From the NCBI RefSeq assembly GCF_000715495.1, contig NZ_JNLX01000181.1:1-34987 (forward strand): 34,987 nucleotides of DNA, read 5' to 3'. Below are positions 21,846-29,213 of the stretch, one piece after another. The stretch comes from Hymenobacter sp. IS2118. Lineage in GTDB: Bacteria; Bacteroidota; Bacteroidia; Cytophagales; Hymenobacteraceae. Within the stretch, counting starts at the first letter, position 1. Every line of letters begins with the position of its first letter. The position numbers were made by a program, and so were the translations under genes. Below the pieces are notes generated by a model that was not told the origin of the DNA, did not search any database, and saw only the letters and a program-made list of their open reading frames with translations.

Positions 21846-24647
21846 CTACTTCCCGAACTGCCGCAGGTTATACGTAAAGCTCAGCAGGAAATACTGCTGC
21901 AAAACGCGGCTCCGTACGTCTTCCACGTAGGTTTCGGTGGTGTTGCGTACCACGCTGCGGTTCTGGTTCAGCACGTCGTAGGCTTGCAGCTTGAACTCGC
22001 CTTGCTTGTGGGCGAAGAGCTGCCGGGCCAGGCCCACATTCCAGAGCACCACGCGCTGGTTGAAGCCAGCGGCGCGGCCGGTGTTGCGGCTGAACCAGCC
22101 GTCGGATGTGAGCACGAAGCGGGCGGGCAATTGGTAAAACACGTCGGCCGTTACGGTTTGGGTCCAAAAGGTGGCGTTTTGCTCAGGCAGGCGCGAGTAA
22201 GTGGCGTTTTGGTACATCAGGTTGCTGCTGAGGCCGAACTCCAGTTTGTCGTTGAAGGCTGAATTAATGCTGGCGCCCTGGCCCAGGCTCCAGGTGCGGC
22301 CGGTGTTGGGCAAGCCATTTATGAAGCTAGGGGTTTTTACGAAGCCAGCGTTGGTGGTCAGATTAAGGTTGATTTTGTGGGGGGCCAGGCGCTGGCCGAG
22401 CGACAGGAAGCCGGTGAGGCTGTAGAATCCATCGGCATTCACGGGGCGGGTGGTTTGCACGCCGCGGGCGTTGAAGTCCGTGGCCGCCACAATGCGGTCG
22501 TCCACCCGGCTGCCATTCAGCAGGCCAAACACGCTGCGGTTGGTGGCCGCGTCGAACTGCGAGTAGCTGGCCACCAGCGACTGCGCGTATTCCGGGCGCA
22601 GGCGCGGGTTGCCGGTTTGAATGCTCAACGGGCTGGAATTGTCGCGCACGGGCTGCAATTGGGTGGCGGTGGGCGCGTTCAGCCGCGTGCGGTAGCTGAG
22701 CCGCAGCGAGCGGTTGTTGGTGCCGGTGTAGCTGAACAAGGCATTGGGCAGCAGGCTGGTGAAGCGGCGCCGGATGGTAGTATCGGCCGTGAGGTTGCGC
22801 ACCTGCAGGTCGGCCTGCTGCGCATCCAGCCCCACACCGATGGTGTAGCGCAGGCGGCGCTTTTGCAGCGTGAGGCCGGCCCGGTTGGCCCGGAACAGGC
22901 TGGTGAACTCGTTGCTGAGGCCGGGGTTCAGCACGTCGTACTGCCCGCTGGTTTCGTCGAAATCAGTGGTCAGCCGCCGGCCGTTGTTGCGCGCATCGGT
23001 GAAGGAATAATGCGCCTCCAGCTTGTTGCGCAACGACAGCGGCTCGGTGTAGGACAGGCTCAGGGTGTGGTTGCGCACCGGGGTGTCCTGTTCGATGCGC
23101 TGGTTCAGCTCCTGGGTGGTGGGCGTACCACTGGCGTCGAAAAACGTGTTGGTGGCGCGGTTCACGGCGCTGCCGTCCTGGCTGCTCAGGGTAGAAGTGA
23201 GGTTGGCCGAAAACGTGCGGCCCAGCCGCGCAAACCGGCGCATGAGCAGCGCATTGCCGCCGCCGCTGGGGTTGCGGGTGGTGCCCTCATACCTGTTTTG
23301 GCCCTGGTTGAGCAGCTGGGTGCCGGCGCTGGACTGCTGCTGGTTCTGGCGGGCCAGGTCGTGGGTTTGCCAATTAATGTAGGGCGTGAGCCGGAGCGAA
23401 GTGAGCGAATCGAGCGTGTAGTCGAAGCGCAGGTTGAAGCGGTGGCTGGTAGTGCTGCTGCGCGTGCGCACGGTTTGGTTGGTGAGGAGGGAGGGGCCGG
23501 TATCGCCGCCCTGGCCGGCGATGCCGGCCACGTTTTCGCGCCGTAGCTGCTGGTCCGTTGCCACGGTGGCGCGGCTGGCGAGGTAGCTGGTGGCCACTTC
23601 GGCGCGCTTGCCCCAGGCGTCACGGTAGTTCAGGCCCACCGCGCCCGATTCGGTGATGCTGGTGGGCGGGCTGTTAGCCCCCGGCGTATTTTGCCGCCCG
23701 CCGCTCTGTATCTGGATGCGCCCGCCGCCGCCTGGCCCGCCCACGCCCGGCCCAAAATCGCCGCCGGAAGGCCCGCCATTGTCGGCAAATCCCTGCTGGT
23801 TGAGGTTGTTGGCCTGGGCCAGCAGCGAAATCTGACGGCCGTTGTTGAAGCGGTTCAGGCCCAGCCGGGCCTGGTAGCGGCCCTCAGTGCCCGCGCCCAC
23901 GCCGTTGGTACCAAAGTAGCCCTTGCGCTTATCGCGCTTGGTCACGAGGTTCAGGGTGCGCTGGCGGTTGCCGTCGTCGATGCCGGAAAAAGCCGATTGG
24001 TCGCTCTGCTGGTCGTAGAGCTGCACGCGGTCGATGATGTCGGCGGGTAGGTTGCGGGTGGCCATTTTGGGGTCGTCGCCGAAGAAGGGCTTGCCATCGA
24101 CCAGCACGCGGGTCACGGCCTGGCCCTGCGCCCGGATGCTGCCGTCGCGGTCTACTTCCACGCCGGGCAGCTTTTTCAGCAGGGCTTCCACGGCAGCATT
24201 GGGCTGGGTTCGGAAGGCTTTGGCGTTGAAATCCAGCGTGTCGCCGCTCACACGCACCGGGGCGCGCTCCTGAGTCACCACCACTTCGCCCAGCTGCTGG
24301 CTGAGCGGGCCGAGGCGCACGGTGCCCACGTCGGGAGTGAGGGCGGTGGCCGTCACGGCCACCGGCAGCCGGCGGGCGCGGTAGCCCAGGGCATTGATGA
24401 GCACCACGTACTTGCCCACGGGCACGTTGCGGAGGGAAAAGCGCCCGTCGCCGTCCGTTATACCAAACATAATGTAGCTCGAATCCCGGCCCATCATCAG
24501 CGTGACGGAAGCTTCGCGCACGGCCTTGCCGGTAGTCGAATCGGTGAGGCTGCCGCGCACCGTGCCCTGGCCCGGTGGGGGAGGGGCCTGCGCCCGGCCG
24601 GCCGGGGCCAGACCGAGCAGCAAGCTCAGCATTAAAAAGAAGCGCAC
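21846..24647 (-). CDS. Outer-membrane beta-barrel protein with CarboxypepD_reg and plug domains
   Basis: A 933-residue outer-membrane protein of the TonB-receptor-like family found in Bacteroidota. Order: signal peptide (residues 1-19), a carboxypeptidase regulatory-like beta-sandwich (about 28-110: VRGSLTDSTTGKAVREASV, then NVPVGKYVVLINALGYRARR), a plug domain (about 120-235; VDGKPFFGDDPKMATRNLPA and VQLYDQQSD), and a long barrel ending in the aromatic FLLSFTYNLRQFGK. A Gly-rich, Asn/Gln-rich insert lies near residues 280-320. There is no SusD gene beside it, so it is not a classic polysaccharide-uptake pair. The GLPGLI gene lies 7 bases upstream in the same direction. Cargo is unknown; peptide, metal or surface-assembly roles are all possible. 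Confidence 0.88.
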   Translation of the reverse strand: MRFFLMLSLLLGLAPAGRAQAPPPPGQGTVRGSLTDSTTGKAVREASVTLMMGRDSSYIMFGITDGDGRFSLRNVPVGKYVVLINALGYRARRLPVAVTATALTPDVGTVRLGPLSQQLGEVVVTQERAPVRVSGDTLDFNAKAFRTQPNAAVEALLKKLPGVEVDRDGSIRAQGQAVTRVLVDGKPFFGDDPKMATRNLPADIIDRVQLYDQQSDQSAFSGIDDGNRQRTLNLVTKRDKRKGYFGTNGVGAGTEGRYQARLGLNRFNNGRQISLLAQANNLNQQGFADNGGPSGGDFGPGVGGPGGGGRIQIQSGGRQNTPGANSPPTSITESGAVGLNYRDAWGKRAEVATSYLASRATVATDQQLRRENVAGIAGQGGDTGPSLLTNQTVRTRSSTTSHRFNLRFDYTLDSLTSLRLTPYINWQTHDLARQNQQQSSAGTQLLNQGQNRYEGTTRNPSGGGNALLMRRFARLGRTFSANLTSTLSSQDGSAVNRATNTFFDASGTPTTQELNQRIEQDTPVRNHTLSLSYTEPLSLRNKLEAHYSFTDARNNGRRLTTDFDETSGQYDVLNPGLSNEFTSLFRANRAGLTLQKRRLRYTIGVGLDAQQADLQVRNLTADTTIRRRFTSLLPNALFSYTGTNNRSLRLSYRTRLNAPTATQLQPVRDNSSPLSIQTGNPRLRPEYAQSLVASYSQFDAATNRSVFGLLNGSRVDDRIVAATDFNARGVQTTRPVNADGFYSLTGFLSLGQRLAPHKINLNLTTNAGFVKTPSFINGLPNTGRTWSLGQGASINSAFNDKLEFGLSSNLMYQNATYSRLPEQNATFWTQTVTADVFYQLPARFVLTSDGWFSRNTGRAAGFNQRVVLWNVGLARQLFAHKQGEFKLQAYDVLNQNRSVVRNTTETYVEDVRSRVLQQYFLLSFTYNLRQFGK

Positions 24648-24654
24648 GGCCGGG

Positions 24655-25458
24655 CTAGTTGCGGTTGAGGCGCAGGCCAGCGCCTTCTACCAGCTTCTGA
24701 CGGAAGTCGGCCAGGGCTTTTTCACGCACGTCTTTCAGCTCGGCCGCGGTTACTTTTTGGGCCGCGGTGCTGGGCTGAACCTCGGCTGCGGGCACGGCTT
24801 GCAGGGTTACTTTGGTGGCGCGAAACTGCTCCTGCTCGCTTTCCAGGGCCAGCACCACGCCGCGTTCGGGCGTGAGGTCGCGCACCGGGGAGTAGGTAAA
24901 GGGCAAGTCGGTGGTGAACCAGACCGTGTAAGTTTCCTTCTTGTAAGGCACCGTGGCTTTGCGGCAGGTGTAGCCGGCTATTTTTTTGGTTTGACCAGTA
25001 ACCGTCCAGTTGGCGGGTGGGGCAATGGGCGCGTCGGTGCGGTAGGCGGTGGCGGCGTTGTCTTGCTTCACCGTGAGCACCGTGGTGCTGCTGCGGTTGG
25101 CCAAGTCGAGGAAAAGGGTTTCTTCGATGGGCCGGGCCAAGCTCGTAACCTGCGGCGCCGCGCCGGAACCGCCTTCCACGGTTCGCATGACCATGGCCCC
25201 GCCTTCGCGCTGCTCTTTGGCGTAGCCGTCGGCAAAAAGGAGCGTCATACCGAAGCTGCGCGATTCCGGAATGTCGGTGGGGAAATCGGGGCTGCCCGGC
25301 TTTACCGTTTGGCCGTTTATGACAAGTTGCACTTTGCTCAAGTCGGTGCGCAGGGTGGCTTCGTAGCTGATGCGGCCGCTGGTTTGGGCCACGGCGGCGG
25401 TGGCGGCCAGCAGGCCCACCGCAAATGAGCGCATCAGGTTTTTTGCAGCGTTCTTCAT
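24655..25458 (-). CDS. GLPGLI-family exported protein
   Basis: A 267-residue periplasmic or surface protein with a signal peptide (residues 1-25, cleavage after AAVAQ). It follows the GLPGLI pattern: GRISYEATLRTDLSKV at the mature N-terminus, KKIAGYTCRKATVPYK where the family has a conserved Cys, and TVWFTTDLPFTYSPVRDLTPERG leading into the last strands. The signature GLPGLI hexapeptide itself is not present: the site reads RGVVLAL. The family is restricted to Bacteroidota and is of unknown biochemical function, often beside outer-membrane barrels, as here (7-base gap). The start ATG at 25456-25458 is preferred because the signal peptide then lies at the true N-terminus. It is divergent from the sensor-kinase gene. 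Confidence 0.85.
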   Translation of the reverse strand: MKNAAKNLMRSFAVGLLAATAAVAQTSGRISYEATLRTDLSKVQLVINGQTVKPGSPDFPTDIPESRSFGMTLLFADGYAKEQREGGAMVMRTVEGGSGAAPQVTSLARPIEETLFLDLANRSSTTVLTVKQDNAATAYRTDAPIAPPANWTVTGQTKKIAGYTCRKATVPYKKETYTVWFTTDLPFTYSPVRDLTPERGVVLALESEQEQFRATKVTLQAVPAAEVQPSTAAQKVTAAELKDVREKALADFRQKLVEGAGLRLNRN

Positions 25459-25507
25459 GGGGTTGGTGAGTAGGTGAATGGAACGCTGCAAAGCACCGGT
25501 ATTTCAT

Positions 25508-25545
25508 TGTAAAGTATTGTTATACTGTGTTAAATAGTGTTAACG
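25508..25545. promoter_or_regulatory. Four 10-bp-phased TGTTA boxes, candidate response-regulator site
   Basis: TGTAA at 25508 and TGTTA at 25518, 25528 and 25538 recur at an exact 10-base period, one turn of B-DNA. This is the geometry of OmpR/PhoB-family binding sites. The boxes end about 26 bases before the TACTTTTG -7 box (25571-25578) of the histidine-kinase gene, which has no -33 TTG, and so sit where an activator would replace that element. Confidence 0.6.
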
Positions 25546-25570
25546 CGGCAAAAGCAGTGGCCTGGGCCCG

Positions 25571-25578
25571 TACTTTTG
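25571..25578 (+). promoter_or_regulatory. -7 box of the two-component operon
   Basis: TACTTTTG matches TAnnTTTG. It is 30 bases before the ATG at 25609. No TTG is present at the normal -33 spacing, consistent with dependence on an activator. Confidence 0.55.
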
Positions 25579-25608
25579 TTTGGCCGGGCTATCCCGGTTG
25601 CATTCCTC

Positions 25609-27081
25609 ATGAAACGTCGCATTCGCTCCATTTTCTGGTTGATGGTGGTGTGCATGGTGGGCATCAACGGCTTCCAGGGTTACTGGCTATACAATACCTA
25701 TCAGCTCACGGCCAGCCAGTTTGCCCGCACGGCTCGCGAAGCCCTGGCCAGCGTGGTCCAAAACCATCAACTGGGCATTGCCCGGCAAACCATCGACCAA
25801 ACGCCGGGGGCCAGGGACAAGCTCTTTGTGTTGCAGAACATAACCGAAAACGGCCAGTTTGACCGCATCGTGGTCCGGCGGCACGACACCGCCCGCCGGG
25901 AGGTGTCGCAGCTACGAGCCAGGGTCCGGGAAGTACAGGCCGATACCACTCCCAAGGGGGTCGTTATCCGCATCACTACCAACGGGGGGCGCAATCCGGA
26001 TAGTGTGCAGAAAAACGTTTCGACGGCCGCCCGTCGCCTATCCAAGCTGCTGATTAGCAACTGGGGCAGCCAGCCGGTCAACCTGCCGCAGCTGGCAGCG
26101 AACTATCACCGCGAGCTGCGCCTGCGCGAGGTGGACGCCGCCGTAGTGCTCGATACCTTCAGCATGGCCCGGCGTCCCTCCGTTGGCCGGGCGCCGGCGC
26201 GCGCCGGGTTCAGCCTGCAAACGCCGCCGGTGCTACTCAATCCGCTCCGGGAGTTGTACGTGCGGGCGGCCTTTCAGCCGCCCACGTTCTACATTCTGCG
26301 GCAAATGGGCGGGCTGTTGGCGGGCTCGGTGCTGCTGCTGGCCCTCACCACGGGCTGCTTCTGGCTCATGCTGAGCACCATTCTGAAGCAGAAAAAGCTG
26401 TCCGACGTCAAGAATGACTTCATCAACAACATGACGCACGAGCTCAAAACGCCCCTGGCCACGGTGTCGGCCGCGGTAGAGGCGCTGCAAAATTTCGGAG
26501 CCTTAAATGACCCGGCTAAAACCCAGGCCTACCTTAGTATTTCGCGCACCGAACTCCAGCGTCTCTCCGACCTGGTAGAAAAGGTGCTCAACATTGCCAT
26601 CGACGAGCGGCAGCCGCTGGAGCTGGCCCCCGAGCTGGTGCGGCCCGCCGACCTGGTTGCCGAGCTGGTGGCGCGTCACCAGCTGCAGGCCGCCAAGCCC
26701 GTGAAGTTTGACGTGGAAGTGGCTCCGACTGCCTCGGTACTGTTCGACCCGCTGCACATGGGCAACGTCATCAACAACCTCATCGACAACGCCATCAAAT
26801 ACTCCCGCGAGGTCGTCACCATCACCATCCGAGGGCGGCAGGAAGCCACCGGCTGGCACCTGAGCGTGGCCGACAACGGACCCGGCATTGAGCCCGGCTA
26901 CCAGGAAGCCATTTTTGACCAGTTTTTTCGGGTGCCCACCGGCAACCTGCACAACGTCAAAGGTTTTGGCCTGGGCTTGTACTACGTGCGGCAGGTGGTG
27001 GAGCGCCACGGCGGGCACATTGTCGTGCACAGCGACCGGGGCCGGGGCAGTGAGTTCTCGCTCTGGATTCCGCAGCCTTAG
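25609..27081 (+). CDS. Sensor histidine kinase (two-transmembrane, HisKA/HATPase_c)
   Basis: A 490-residue inner-membrane sensor. TM1 spans about residues 6-28 and TM2 about 231-255 (GGLLAGSVLLLALTTGCFWLML), enclosing a periplasmic domain of about 200 residues rich in Arg and predicted mixed alpha/beta, with no recognised ligand fold and no HAMP domain after TM2. The kinase core is complete: phosphorylated H277 in NMTHELKTPLATVSA, N-box NNLIDNAIKYS (about 385-395), G1 DNGPGIEPG, and G2 GFGLGLYYVRQVV. Such kinases in Bacteroidota resemble RprX. The start ATG lies 30 bases after the -7 box, and a longer in-frame start is discarded because it would place 24 residues before TM1. It is cotranscribed with the response regulator. 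Confidence 0.9.
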   Translation: MKRRIRSIFWLMVVCMVGINGFQGYWLYNTYQLTASQFARTAREALASVVQNHQLGIARQTIDQTPGARDKLFVLQNITENGQFDRIVVRRHDTARREVSQLRARVREVQADTTPKGVVIRITTNGGRNPDSVQKNVSTAARRLSKLLISNWGSQPVNLPQLAANYHRELRLREVDAAVVLDTFSMARRPSVGRAPARAGFSLQTPPVLLNPLRELYVRAAFQPPTFYILRQMGGLLAGSVLLLALTTGCFWLMLSTILKQKKLSDVKNDFINNMTHELKTPLATVSAAVEALQNFGALNDPAKTQAYLSISRTELQRLSDLVEKVLNIAIDERQPLELAPELVRPADLVAELVARHQLQAAKPVKFDVEVAPTASVLFDPLHMGNVINNLIDNAIKYSREVVTITIRGRQEATGWHLSVADNGPGIEPGYQEAIFDQFFRVPTGNLHNVKGFGLGLYYVRQVVERHGGHIVVHSDRGRGSEFSLWIPQP

Positions 27082-27089
27082 GTAATCCG

Positions 27090-27116
27090 CCACAAGCTTT
27101 AAGCTGCAAGCTTTCG
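27090..27116. repeat. Heptad repeat array (CTNNAAG units)
   Basis: CCACAAG, CTTTAAG and CTGCAAG in 7-bp register (27090-27110) are followed by a partial CTTTCGA. It lies between the kinase and the response regulator genes, inside a presumed operon. Confidence 0.6.
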
Positions 27117-27160
27117 ATGTGCATTTACTGTTGCACCAGGGCCTAAAAAAACGCCAAAAC

Positions 27161-27838
27161 ATGCCCACCATTCTACTCATCGAAGACGAACCCTCGCTCG
27201 GGCTCATTGTGAAAGACAGCTTGGAAAGCCGTGGTTTCACCGTGCAGTACGCGGCCGATGGCGAAGCCGGATTACACCTGTTCCGGCAGCAGTGCCCCGA
27301 CATTGTGGTGGCCGATGTGATGATGCCCAAACTCGACGGCTTTTCGCTGGCCGAGCAAATCCGCCAGCAAAACGGCACGGTGCCCATCCTCTTCCTCACG
27401 GCCCGCTCGCAGCCGGCCGACGTGGTGCGCGGCTTCGAGCTGGGCGGCAACGACTACCTGAAAAAGCCATTCAGCATGGACGAGCTGATTGTGCGCATCA
27501 AAGCCCAGCTTTCGCGCCTGCCTGCCGTCGCGCCCGCGCCCAGCGGTCCGCTTGCCATCGGCCGCTACCGGTTCGACTACCCCAAGCAAAAGCTGCGCCT
27601 CGGCGCCCAGGAGGAAGCCCTCACCAACCGCGAAGCGGAGCTGTTAAAATGCCTCTACGACCAGCGCAACCAGGTATTGGCGCGAACCGCCGTGCTGCGC
27701 GAGCTGTGGGGCAACGACTCGTTTTTTAACGGCCGCAGCCTCGACGTATTCATCACCCGCCTCCGCCGCTGCCTCAAAGAGGACCCGCAGGTACAAATCG
27801 TGAACATCCGCGGCATCGGCTATAAGCTTGTTTTTTAG
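27161..27838 (+). CDS. OmpR-family response regulator
   Basis: A 225-residue DNA-binding response regulator. The receiver domain contains the acidic pair in LLIEDEPS, phosphorylated D52 in VVADVMMPK, the conserved Thr region LFLTARS, and K102 in YLKKPFS. The C-terminal winged helix (about 128-225) includes LTNREAELLKCLYDQRNQVL and SLDVFITRLRRCLKEDPQVQIVNIRGIGYKLVF, the trans-activation and recognition segments of OmpR/PhoB proteins. Such factors bind direct repeats spaced about 10-11 bp, which fits the four boxes found 1.6 kb upstream. ATG 27161 is chosen over 27119. A heptad array lies between it and the kinase stop. Confidence 0.92.
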   Translation: MPTILLIEDEPSLGLIVKDSLESRGFTVQYAADGEAGLHLFRQQCPDIVVADVMMPKLDGFSLAEQIRQQNGTVPILFLTARSQPADVVRGFELGGNDYLKKPFSMDELIVRIKAQLSRLPAVAPAPSGPLAIGRYRFDYPKQKLRLGAQEEALTNREAELLKCLYDQRNQVLARTAVLRELWGNDSFFNGRSLDVFITRLRRCLKEDPQVQIVNIRGIGYKLVF

Positions 27839-27889
27839 TTTGTCAGTTGTTCGTTGTCAGTGAATTTTTTGACCGACAACTGACAATTA
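27836..27889. repeat. Inverted heptad array between convergent stops
   Basis: TTGTCAG, TTGTTCG and TTGTCAG (27840-27860) face CCGACAA and CTGACAA (27873-27886) across 12 bases. The array abuts the response-regulator stop (27836-27838) and the marC stop (27887-27889), filling the convergent gap completely. The units are like those at 3013-3083. Confidence 0.75.
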
Positions 27890-28507
27890 CCGCGTGAGGC
27901 CTGGGAACAGTACCCCGATGGCTGAAGCCAGGAAATTGACCCCGATGGCCAAAGTAATAAAGCCAATGATGCGCGCCATAGCTGCCATACCCGGCTTGCC
28001 GAGCAAGCGCGTGAGCCGCAGCGAGAACAGCAGAATAAGGAAAGCCGCTACCGCCACCAGGGCAAACCCGGCCACGGTCATGGCCTTATCCACGTAAGTG
28101 GGGCGAATCAGGCCGATGCAGATGGCCATGGAACCCGGCCCGGAAAGCATGGGCATGGCCAGCGGTGTGAAACTGATGTCGTCCTTCTGCTTGCTGGCTT
28201 CGAGGGCTTCGGGGCCCACCCGGTCGCGGTTGGCGCCGGGCGTGAGCAGCTCGAAGGCCGAGCGCATGAGCAGGATGCCGCCCGCGATGCGCAGGTGTTG
28301 AATGCTGATGCCAAAAAAGTTGAGAATGTACTGCCCGCCAAAAAAAGCCACGCTCAGGATGCACACCATGTAAATGCACGCCCGCAGGGCCGTTTTGGCC
28401 CGTTCCGATGGCCGGTCGTCGGCGGTGAGGGTGAGAAAAACCGGCATCGCCCCAAACGGATTGACGATGGAAAAGAGGGTGGTGAAGGTGGCGAGCAGAA
28501 TTTCCAT
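27887..28507 (-). CDS. MarC-family integral membrane protein
   Basis: A 206-residue protein of the MarC/UPF0056 family with about six transmembrane helices: N-terminal LLATFTTLFSIVNPFGAMPVFL, a middle GGQYILNFFGIS then LRIAGGILLMRSAFELL, and after the LAMPMLSGPGSMA motif two further helices. The NPFG and PxxSGPG motifs are typical. Despite its name the family has no established role in multidrug resistance, and its transport activity is undetermined. The ATG at 28505-28507 starts at the first helix and follows a TACCTTTG box six bases upstream. It is divergent from purE. Confidence 0.9.
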   Translation of the reverse strand: MEILLATFTTLFSIVNPFGAMPVFLTLTADDRPSERAKTALRACIYMVCILSVAFFGGQYILNFFGISIQHLRIAGGILLMRSAFELLTPGANRDRVGPEALEASKQKDDISFTPLAMPMLSGPGSMAICIGLIRPTYVDKAMTVAGFALVAVAAFLILLFSLRLTRLLGKPGMAAMARIIGFITLAIGVNFLASAIGVLFPGLTR

Positions 28508-28513
28508 GGCGCG

Positions 28514-28521
28514 CAAAGGTA
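28514..28521 (-). promoter_or_regulatory. marC -7 box, leaderless arrangement
   Basis: TACCTTTG on the minus strand (28521 to 28514) ends six bases before the marC ATG, predicting a leaderless mRNA. Confidence 0.6.
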
Positions 28522-28623
28522 TGGAAAGGCGCGGGGTGGAGGGAAAACCCGTATTTTGCCAACCCAACGGCGGCATTCAATCCTGCTCCGTGGCAATTCC
28601 CGTCCTTCTCCGCTTTGCACCTT

Positions 28624-29196
28624 ATGATTCCTGATTCTTCCGCAACGGGCTCTTCTTCAATGCCCGACGATGACCGCCCCGCGCTCGAAACGCCCCTGGT
28701 TGGCATCATTATGGGGTCAAAATCGGATTTGCGCATCATGTCGGCCGCCTCCGACATGCTCCGTCAGTTCAACATTCCCTTCGAAATAACGCTCGTATCG
28801 CCGCACCGTACGCCGCACCGCATGGTGGAATACGCCGAAAATGCCCGCAAGCGCGGCCTGCGGGTGCTAATTGCCGGCGGGGGTGGGGCGGCCCACCTGC
28901 CCGGCATGGTGGCGGCTTTCACCACGCTGCCCGTTATTGGGGTGCCCATCAACAGCACGCTCTCCATTCAGGGGCTCGATTCGATTCTGAGCATGATACA
29001 GATGCCCAATGGCGTGCCCGTGGCCACGGTCGGCGTCGACAGCGCGGCCAATGCCGCTGTGCTGGCCACCCAGATGCTGGCAATCAACAACGCCCGCCTG
29101 GCCGACGCGTTAGAGAAATACCGAACCACGCTCAAGGACCGGGTGATGCGCACCATTGAGGAGTTGCGCAAGGGCGGTTTTCAGGACGATGTTTAA
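28624..29196 (+). CDS. purE: 5-(carboxyamino)imidazole ribonucleotide mutase (PurE)
   Basis: A 190-residue cytoplasmic enzyme of de novo purine synthesis that converts N5-CAIR to CAIR. The motifs are the phosphate loop GIIMGSKSD (about residues 27-35), SPHRTP (59-64) with the catalytic His, and the block AGGGGAAHLPGMVAAFTTLPVIGVP, all typical of class I PurE. The N-terminal 20 residues (from MIPDSS to PALET) are extra compared with most homologues; a second start at 28660 (MPDDDRP) would give the usual length. The upstream near-consensus CGCTTTGC sequence close to 28624 slightly favours the first. The partner purK is not in the window. Confidence 0.92.
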   Translation: MIPDSSATGSSSMPDDDRPALETPLVGIIMGSKSDLRIMSAASDMLRQFNIPFEITLVSPHRTPHRMVEYAENARKRGLRVLIAGGGGAAHLPGMVAAFTTLPVIGVPINSTLSIQGLDSILSMIQMPNGVPVATVGVDSAANAAVLATQMLAINNARLADALEKYRTTLKDRVMRTIEELRKGGFQDDV

Positions 29197-29213
29197 CTTT
29201 TTGCTGCGCTTCA

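Noticed and set aside
22377..23546. A 389-codon plus-strand frame opposite the outer-membrane barrel gene
   Set aside because: Composition is dominated by Ala, Gly, Val and Arg without motifs, as expected for a shadow of a high-G+C gene.
27887..28507. A multiple antibiotic resistance determinant, because of the MarC name
   Set aside because: The MarC family has been shown not to confer the mar phenotype, so no resistance role is inferred.
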